From assembly GCA_031273735.1 (NCBI GenBank), contig JAISRI010000172.1, positions 1 through 23,328 on the forward strand: a stretch of DNA of 23,328 nt, written 5' to 3'. Below are positions 18,778 through 23,328 of the stretch, piece after piece. The translations under genes and the position numbers were made by a program. Each line of letters opens with the position of its first letter. Position 1 is the first letter of the stretch. A model generated the notes under the pieces. It was given only the letters and a program-made list of their open reading frames with translations. It did no database searches and was not told the DNA's origin. The stretch comes from Helicobacteraceae bacterium. GTDB taxonomy: Bacteria; Campylobacterota; Campylobacteria; Campylobacterales; SZUA-545.

Positions 18778-19926
18778 TTAGATTCGCTCGCCGAGCGATT
18801 TTAAGGCGTTAAGGACGCGTAGCGCTTGGACGTGTTCAAAAACGTCGTGGCAACGGACTATACTTGCGCCGTATTCGACCGCTTTTAGGTGAAGCGCGAT
18901 CGTTCCGCCGAGCCGATCGCCAACGGCGGCGGGCGAGATAGAATTGATCAGCGATTTGCGCGAAGCGCCTATTAGCAATTCGCGTCCAAAGCGGGCAAAG
19001 TGCGAATGAGCGGCGATCAGCTTTAAATTGTCCGTAAAAGTTTTGCCAAAGCCGATTCCAACGTCCAATATCAGCTCTTTAACGCCAAAAGAGAGAGCTA
19101 CGGCGACGCGCTCCTCAAAAAAGCGATCAACCTCTTGGACAACGTCGTCGTAAGTCGGGTTGTCCTGCATTGTTTTTGGATCGCCTTGCATATGCATTAC
19201 GCAAAGCGCCGCGCCGTATTTTGCCGCTAGAGCCAAAACGCGATCGTCTCTACCGCCCGTAATATCGTTGATAAGCCTAAAGCCGCGAGCGAGCGCGTAT
19301 TCGATCGGCAAGGGTTCGTAGCTGTCTAAGCTAAAGATCGCCTTTTCGTATAATTTTGCCTCGTATAGCGCGTCGATCGCCGGTTTTAGCCGCTCAAGCT
19401 CCGTTTCGGGCGCGGGCGCGAGGCTACCCGGTCGGGAGCTTACCGCGCCAACGTCGATATACGCCGCGCCGTCTTCGATCATTTTTTCCGCTTTTTTTAG
19501 CGCCTCGCTTGGCTTTGTTCTGCTTGCGGGGTTGAAACTATCGTCGTTTAGATTGATAATTCCCATCACGCGGGCGCTTTTCTCGTCGCCAACGGGCAAA
19601 AAACGGCTTAACTCTTCGGCGATCGCCTTTAATCCGAACGGTTGCGTTTTTTCTTTTTCGATAAGTTTTTTTAGTTGCGCGGGCGAAACAAAAAGAAGCG
19701 CGTCGGTTTTGCTAACGCCGCAAGAATGCGTATCCCTATGAACGGCGAGATCCGCGCCGATCGACAGCGCGTCTTGTTTTAGGATATTCGCCGCGCCGCA
19801 AGGTAAATCTTTGATTAAAAAACGATCGATTCTCGCTTTTAGCGCCATTAGCGCCGCGCCGCGTTTATCGCAACCGATCGCCTCTAAAATCGGCGCGACG
19901 TCAAAATCAAACGGCAGTTTTTGCAC
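18778..19926 (-). CDS. folP: Dihydropteroate synthase FolP
   Basis: FolP joins p-aminobenzoate to hydroxymethyldihydropterin diphosphate in folate synthesis and is the sulfonamide target. The catalytic barrel occupies roughly the last 260 residues, with MGIINLNDDSFNPASR, DVGAVSSRPGS, INDITGG, MHMQGDPKTMQ, LDVGIGFGKT and GASRKSLI all matching DHPS signatures. About 120 residues before it form the extension seen in Campylobacterota FolP. I prefer the GTG at 19924-19926 (382 residues, GGAG 10 bases upstream, 20-nt overlap with holB). The frame extends to an ATG at 19971, but that start has no ribosome site and would overlap holB by 65 nt. It is the last gene of rppH-lysC-hobA-holB-folP in this window. 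Confidence 0.92.
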   Translation of the reverse strand: MQKLPFDFDVAPILEAIGCDKRGAALMALKARIDRFLIKDLPCGAANILKQDALSIGADLAVHRDTHSCGVSKTDALLFVSPAQLKKLIEKEKTQPFGLKAIAEELSRFLPVGDEKSARVMGIINLNDDSFNPASRTKPSEALKKAEKMIEDGAAYIDVGAVSSRPGSLAPAPETELERLKPAIDALYEAKLYEKAIFSLDSYEPLPIEYALARGFRLINDITGGRDDRVLALAAKYGAALCVMHMQGDPKTMQDNPTYDDVVQEVDRFFEERVAVALSFGVKELILDVGIGFGKTFTDNLKLIAAHSHFARFGRELLIGASRKSLINSISPAAVGDRLGGTIALHLKAVEYGASIVRCHDVFEHVQALRVLNALKSLGERI

Positions 19927-20611
19927 TGTTTTTGCACTCCAAAAGAAGTAGTAAAACGGGCAGGATCGCATTTGCGGCGCTCGAGTTAAGAGCGGTTAGC
20001 CTAAAAGCACGTTCGATCGCGGCTAAAACGCGCCCTTTCATAGGCGTTTTGATCAATTTTAACGTCAAAAAATAGTCCAACGCCTCTTCGATCAAACGTT
20101 TTGCGCGATCCCTAGGCAGATAACTATAGGTTTTAACAAACTCGTAAACGGTCTTTAGATCGAGCCGCGCAAAGTCGATTAGATTTTCGGCGGGAGTTTT
20201 CGGCGCGGGGATTGTCCAAAGCGGCAGGCGCGATCGAACGGCGGCTAAAAACGCCGATTTTTTCGTTCCTAAAAGATAGATTGTTATATTTCGCGGCGGC
20301 TCTTCAAGCGCCTTTAAGAGCGCGTTTTGCGCCTCTCTGCCATAACCGTCGGCGACGGCGATCAAAAACTTTTCGCGCTCGCTCGCCACGTAGGCTTGGG
20401 CGATCAGCTCTCTTGCCGCGTCGATTGGAAACTCTTCGTTTTTGGCTTCGACAATCGTTCGCGGCGTTTTGCCGATCAGATCGTCGAGGCGTTTTAATCC
20501 CGCCTCTTTATCGGCGCATACCCAAAAGACAATCTTTGGCGCGTCGCCGATTTGCGCCAAAATACGTTTTAATCCCGCCTCTTTATCGGCGCATACCCAC
20601 AGCGCGCCCAT
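19907..20611 (-). CDS. holB: DNA polymerase III delta-prime subunit HolB (AAA+ clamp loader)
   Basis: Delta-prime is the stator of the clamp loader that places the sliding clamp on DNA. The 234-residue protein has the AAA+ signatures of the family, QNALLKALEEPP and AVRSRLPLW, but no Walker A motif, as expected for this non-catalytic subunit. It is short, like other Campylobacterota delta-prime proteins. Identity is strengthened by its place between hobA and folP. The N-terminus is odd: WVCADKEAGLKR appears at residues 5-16 and again at 30-41 (25-residue period), encoded by identical DNA. The second copy fits the following sequence in a normal way, so the first may be an added duplication or the start may be misplaced. 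The ATG is 2 bases after the hobA TAG. Confidence 0.87.
   Translation of the reverse strand: MGALWVCADKEAGLKRILAQIGDAPKIVFWVCADKEAGLKRLDDLIGKTPRTIVEAKNEEFPIDAARELIAQAYVASEREKFLIAVADGYGREAQNALLKALEEPPRNITIYLLGTKKSAFLAAVRSRLPLWTIPAPKTPAENLIDFARLDLKTVYEFVKTYSYLPRDRAKRLIEEALDYFLTLKLIKTPMKGRVLAAIERAFRLTALNSSAANAILPVLLLLLECKNSAKTAV
20489..20598 (-). repeat. 75-nt-period direct duplication at the start of holB
   Basis: A 35-base block is present twice (about 20489-20523 and 20564-20598), giving the same WVCADKEAGLKR peptide 25 residues apart. The sequence between the copies is similar only in pattern (IG..P.IV). The identical part looks recent, while the rest has diverged. Confidence 0.8.
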
Positions 20612-20613
20612 CG

Positions 20614-21156
20614 CTATAGATTAACCTCGCCAAACATAACCGCGTCGATTGTCTTATCAAAAAGCCGCGCTAGGTGCATTAGTTTGACGTCGAGAAGGCG
20701 ATCGGAGGATCGCAAAAAAAATCCGTCTTGAACCTCTTCGTCCATCGCCCACATAAAACTTTCGCGGCGCTTTTTGGGCGCCTGCGCGCGAACGTCGCCG
20801 CCGCGTCCTATATACCAATAGATATAGCGATTGTTAAAGGCGATCGAGAGCATATTTTGAACGAGCTGCGTTTCGTTTGAATCGACGCAATCGACGCAAG
20901 GCGCAAAATCGTTCGCGTTGAAAACGGCTACAAAGGGGCGTTTTTTGCCGCTTTGGTTGATGGTCGTAATAAGATACTTCGCAAACCATTCGCGATCGCG
21001 ATCGGTAACTAAAACCAGCGGAACCCCGCCGATTATTAGATGTTTTAACGCCGAATGAACCGCCGCCGCCCAATCGAAGCGCCGCTCTTCAAGCCACGCC
21101 ATCATAGGGCTATCGGCGCGAATCGTTTCAAGCGTCCAGTTGATCAGTTGCTCCAC
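20614..21156 (-). CDS. hobA: DnaA initiator-associating factor HobA
   Basis: HobA is the Campylobacterota-specific factor that binds the N-terminal domain of DnaA and promotes initiation at oriC, playing the role DiaA has in enterics. The 180-residue length and overall pattern match H. pylori HobA: an N-terminal WLEERRFDWA segment, HLIIGGVPLVLVTDRDREWFAKYLI, RPFVAVFNANDF, and the end RLLDVKLMHLARLFDKTIDAVMFGEVNL. The start is GTG (21154-21156), 4 bases after the lysC stop, without a clear ribosome site, so translation may depend on coupling to lysC. A Cys pair (CVDCVD) in the middle is notable but unexplained. Context between lysC and holB is conserved in the phylum. Confidence 0.92.
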   Translation of the reverse strand: MEQLINWTLETIRADSPMMAWLEERRFDWAAAVHSALKHLIIGGVPLVLVTDRDREWFAKYLITTINQSGKKRPFVAVFNANDFAPCVDCVDSNETQLVQNMLSIAFNNRYIYWYIGRGGDVRAQAPKKRRESFMWAMDEEVQDGFFLRSSDRLLDVKLMHLARLFDKTIDAVMFGEVNL

Positions 21157-21160
21157 AAAA

Positions 21161-22357
21161 CTACTTGTCTAACTCGTACGCCGCGTGCAAGATTCTGACG
21201 GCAAGCTCGCCGTATTTTCTCGCGATCACAACGCTGATTTTAATTTCGCTGGTGCTGATCATCAGAATATTGATATTCTCTTTGGCGAGCGAGCTAAACA
21301 TTCGCGCCGCCACGCCGCTGTGCGATTTCATACCTACGCCGACAATGCTGACTTTACAAACCTGATCGTCAAACTCCTGCGCGTTGGCAAATCCGCTCAA
21401 AGCGCGTTTTGCCTGTTCGAGCTCCGTAGATGGAACGGTAAAGTCCATATTTGTTTTGCCATCCTGCCCTACGGTTTGGACGATCATATCGACGTTGATC
21501 GCCGTAGAGGCTAACGTTTCAAAAATCTCCGCCGCGATACCCGGTCGATCCGCCACGCCAATCAAGCTACAACGCGCCTGATTTTTATCCAGCGCGATAC
21601 CGCTGACAATCGGTTTTTCCATACACTCTTCCTCGCTTGTGATCAATGTCCCTTCGTTCTCGTTGAAACTGCTTCGCGTTACGACCTTCACTTGAAGTTT
21701 TTTCGCCAATTCGACCGATCGGTTTTGTAAAACCTTCGCGCCCAAACTGGCAAGCTCCAACATCTCGTCGTAACTGACGCGATCGAGCTTACGCGCCTTT
21801 TCTTCTACGCGCGGATCGGTCGTATAAACCCCGTCCACGTCGGTGTAGATTTCGCACAGATCGGCTTTGATCGCGCCCGCAATCGCCACCGCAGTTAGAT
21901 CGGAACCGCCGCGCCCAAGCGTAGTAACTTCGCCGTTTCTTGTGGCTCCCTGAAAGCCCGCTACAACAACAATTTTGCCCTCTTTTATATGTTTTGTAAC
22001 GGGTTCGCTGGGTATCTCTTCGATCCGCGCTTTGGTATGCGTCGAATCGGTAACGATCCCCGCTTGTCTGCCCGTCAAAGCGATTGCCTCCAAGCCAAGC
22101 TCTTTTAGCGCGATCGCCGTTAACGCGCAGGTTACGCGCTCGCCGCTGGAAAGAAGCATATCCATCTCTCTTGCGGCGGGCGTTTTGCTTACCCGCGTAG
22201 CCATATCGATCAGCTTATTCGTTTCGCCGCTCATAGCCGACACGACAACCACGACGCGATCGCCTCTCATAACCGCTTTTTCCACGCGCTTTGCAACGGC
22301 TTGTATCCGCTCTATCGAACCCACGCTGGTTCCGCCGTATTTTTGAACAATTAACAT
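21161..22357 (-). CDS. lysC: Aspartokinase LysC
   Basis: Aspartokinase phosphorylates aspartate, the first step to lysine, diaminopimelate, threonine and methionine. The 398 residues start with the kinase signature KYGGTSVGS (6-14). They include SSGERV, GRQAGIVTD, TLGRGGSDLTAVA and DVDGVYTTDPR, and end with two ACT regulatory domains (about 255-398; GVADRPGIAAEIF and GVGMKSHSGVAARMFSSL). This matches monofunctional, feedback-regulated aspartokinases of the Campylobacterota. The ATG follows the rppH TAA directly (TAAATG), and no separate ribosome site is evident, so translation is probably coupled. Lysine inhibition is likely from the family but not shown by sequence. Confidence 0.97.
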   Translation of the reverse strand: MLIVQKYGGTSVGSIERIQAVAKRVEKAVMRGDRVVVVVSAMSGETNKLIDMATRVSKTPAAREMDMLLSSGERVTCALTAIALKELGLEAIALTGRQAGIVTDSTHTKARIEEIPSEPVTKHIKEGKIVVVAGFQGATRNGEVTTLGRGGSDLTAVAIAGAIKADLCEIYTDVDGVYTTDPRVEEKARKLDRVSYDEMLELASLGAKVLQNRSVELAKKLQVKVVTRSSFNENEGTLITSEEECMEKPIVSGIALDKNQARCSLIGVADRPGIAAEIFETLASTAINVDMIVQTVGQDGKTNMDFTVPSTELEQAKRALSGFANAQEFDDQVCKVSIVGVGMKSHSGVAARMFSSLAKENINILMISTSEIKISVVIARKYGELAVRILHAAYELDK

Positions 22358-22822
22358 TTATAGGTATCCAATTTTTCTGAAATGCGCTAGAACTTTTTTG
22401 TAGATTGGGCGTTTGAAAAACGAAACTTGTTTAAGCGCGTTATCAATAGGCGCAAACTTGAAGCGGGAAAACTCCGGCGATTTTGTTTCAAGGTTGATCT
22501 CCGCGTTGTTTTTTAGCCGCACCAAGAAATATTTTTGCATTTGCCCGTCGTAAGGGTACATCTTATGGGCGACGGCGACGGGAAAGTCGTAGCTGATCCA
22601 ATCTGGATATTCGGCGATAATCTCCACGTCGTTTGTGCCGATCTCCTCGCTTAACTCCCGAAGCAACGCCGTTTTTACGTCCTCCCCGTCGTCTATGCCG
22701 CCTTGCGGGAATTGCCACGCGCCTTTAATGTCGTTTCGCTCGGCAATAAAAAGCTCGCACGTTTGAGGATATTGGCTAGAGAGTATCACCGCCGCCACGT
22801 TTGGTCGATAGTTCTTTTCCAA
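22358..22822 (-). CDS. rppH: RNA pyrophosphohydrolase RppH (NudH), Nudix family
   Basis: RppH converts 5'-triphosphate mRNA ends to monophosphate, which triggers decay. A complete Nudix box runs from GGIDDGE through REL-SEEIGT, following WQFPQ, and YPYDGQMQKYFLVRL is typical of this subfamily. I place the start at TTG 22820-22822 (154 residues). It gives EKNYRPNVAAVIL, the usual N-terminus of the family, and has a GGGAGG ribosome site 4-5 bases upstream. The frame continues to an ATG at 22852 and a TTG at 22873. The latter would lie upstream of the predicted transcript start, and the ATG sits inside a palindrome without a ribosome site. First gene of the rppH-lysC-hobA-holB-folP operon. Confidence 0.92.
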   Translation of the reverse strand: MEKNYRPNVAAVILSSQYPQTCELFIAERNDIKGAWQFPQGGIDDGEDVKTALLRELSEEIGTNDVEIIAEYPDWISYDFPVAVAHKMYPYDGQMQKYFLVRLKNNAEINLETKSPEFSRFKFAPIDNALKQVSFFKRPIYKKVLAHFRKIGYL

Positions 22823-22845
22823 GAGTCCTCCCGCAACTTGAAGTC

Positions 22846-22861
22846 TCGCCATCGATGGCGA
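22846..22861. promoter_or_regulatory. 16-bp perfect palindrome in the rppH leader
   Basis: TCGCCATCGATGGCGA is fully self-complementary and would be transcribed about 5 bases from the predicted rppH mRNA start, forming a 6-bp stem with a 4-base loop near the 5' end. It could equally be a DNA operator for a dimeric regulator. Confidence 0.6.
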
Positions 22862-22872
22862 TGAAATTCGCA

Positions 22873-22878
22873 ATTATA
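22873..22878 (-). promoter_or_regulatory. -10 element of the rppH-lysC-hobA-holB-folP operon
   Basis: On the minus strand a perfect TATAAT lies upstream of rppH. The hexamer at -35 spacing (TTCCCC) is poor, as usual for Campylobacterota. Initiation is expected near 22866. This argues against the TTG at 22873 as the rppH start. Confidence 0.55.
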
Positions 22879-23139
22879 TCGCCATACATATTAGAGGGGA
22901 ACTGAAAAGCGTCCAAAAATTGAATTTAGATTAACAATCTATATCATTTTTTCGCGTAACCTCATCGAATATCCTAATAAGCTATCGTTTGCGGACGCAT
23001 TTTGCAACTCCCTCCCGCCCCCGTAAGGAAGCGCTACGGCAAACGCCCAACTTAGCTTGGTATTGTCATAAATGTTTCAATTCGCCCCCCCCCGCAAAAG
23101 TTTCGCTTTTTTAGTATCGCTCTTTTCGCCTCCCCCCCC
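22879..23139. other. Intergenic region upstream of rppH with two C-runs
   Basis: No gene is visible. Contents are a small hairpin TAGATT-AAC-AATCTA (22927-22941), a C-rich patch near 23007-23022, a C9 tract (23085-23093) and a C8 tract (23132-23139). The C8 abuts the stop codon of the partial gene at the window end. ATG codons on the minus strand open only frames under ten codons. Confidence 0.6.
23085..23139. repeat. Paired C9 and C8 homopolymer tracts (G runs on minus strand)
   Basis: On the minus strand, G8 directly follows the TGA stop at 23140-23142. Then comes a 38-base spacer carrying GAAAAGAGCGATAC, then G9. These are the only long G/C runs I found besides the G9 before gltB. Confidence 0.65.
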
Positions 23140-23328
23140 TCACTCGCACTCGCGCGTATATCCCGTCTCTGGTTCTATACAGATACTCGCCTTCTCTTTA
23201 TTTTGATGGATCAGCGTGTATTTGCAGGTTTGCGTTATCAAGCGTAAACTGTTTGGGCTAGTAGATAGAGTATAAGGTCTTCCTATTTCGTCGAAAGCGA
23301 TCGATTGATTGCAAGCGGAACTACTATG
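23140..23328 (-). CDS. C-terminal end of a probable prepilin-like (type IV pilin/T2SS) protein, partial
   Basis: The minus-strand frame is open from the window edge to TGA at 23140-23142 and gives 62 residues; the start lies beyond the window. The peptide has FDEIGRPYTL, then ITQTCKYTL and ASICIEPETGYTRECE at the end, with four cysteines. This resembles, from memory, the C-terminal domain of prepilin-type N-methylated proteins annotated as type II secretion system proteins in Campylobacterota, which often end in a similar ETGY motif after a CxI strand. The N-terminal methylation signal that would settle it is not in the window, so the family call is tentative although the coding status is fairly convincing. 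It runs toward rppH on the same strand, separated by 260 bases. Confidence 0.5.
   Translation of the reverse strand, partial: HSSSACNQSIAFDEIGRPYTLSTSPNSLRLITQTCKYTLIHQNKEKASICIEPETGYTRECE

Noticed and set aside
18778..19971. FolP starting at the ATG 19969-19971 (397 residues)
   Set aside because: No ribosome site, and it would add an odd aromatic/Cys-rich peptide and a 65-nt overlap with holB. The GTG at 19926 has GGAG upstream and gives the usual family length.
20212..20619. Plus-strand 135-residue frame antisense to holB
   Set aside because: Extremely Arg/Ala/Leu-rich shadow of holB that simply repeats the holB duplication in antisense.
22358..22873. RppH starting at TTG 22873
   Set aside because: That codon lies at the edge of the predicted -10 TATAAT, upstream of the likely transcript start, and homologues begin near EKNYRPNVAA.

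Overview
The window comes from a chromosome of a Campylobacterota (epsilonproteobacterial) bacterium. The main evidence is the run rppH-lysC-hobA-holB-folP on the minus strand. As far as I recall, the same gene order occurs in Campylobacter jejuni and Helicobacter pylori, and HobA (the DnaA-binding initiation factor) is known only from this phylum. The short HrcA and the long N-terminal extension on FolP fit the same group. Base composition is moderately GC and strikingly rich in GATC, especially CGATCG-type words. I cannot name the genus. The region is dense, ordinary chromosome with no phage, transposase, CRISPR array, tRNA or rRNA that I can see.

Layout. Positions 1-1047 hold the 3' part of an unrecognised gene. 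GlnD (PII uridylyltransferase) follows at 1067-3532. Positions 3608-7184 are a tight three-gene operon with 4-nt overlaps: a secreted SH3b protein, an M48 metalloprotease lipoprotein and a CHASE2-adenylate cyclase. On the minus strand, 7207-10834 carries the heat-shock operon hrcA-grpE-dnaK followed by a small unknown gene. A consensus sigma70 promoter and a CIRCE operator sit upstream of hrcA. The 469-nt divergent gap between hrcA and gltB contains GGCGGGAATCC palindromes and a G9 tract. GltB (glutamate synthase large subunit) and a CapA-like lipoprotein occupy 11304-16960 on the plus strand. A GLUG-repeat lipoprotein (minus) fills 17140-18651, and the rppH-lysC-hobA-holB-folP operon (minus) runs from about 22822 to 18778. 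The last 189 bases encode the C-terminus of a probable prepilin-like protein on the minus strand.

Function. GlnD and GltB both belong to nitrogen assimilation. HrcA, GrpE and DnaK form a self-regulated chaperone unit. HobA and HolB serve replication, LysC and FolP serve amino-acid and folate synthesis, and RppH serves mRNA turnover. The SH3b/M48/CHASE2-cyclase operon looks like an envelope-sensing module that could couple periplasmic events to cAMP; it is the best candidate here for an under-described system. Other points worth checking are a 75-nt internal duplication at the start of holB, a hairpin at the predicted 5' end of the rppH transcript, and G/C homopolymer tracts confined to intergenic DNA.
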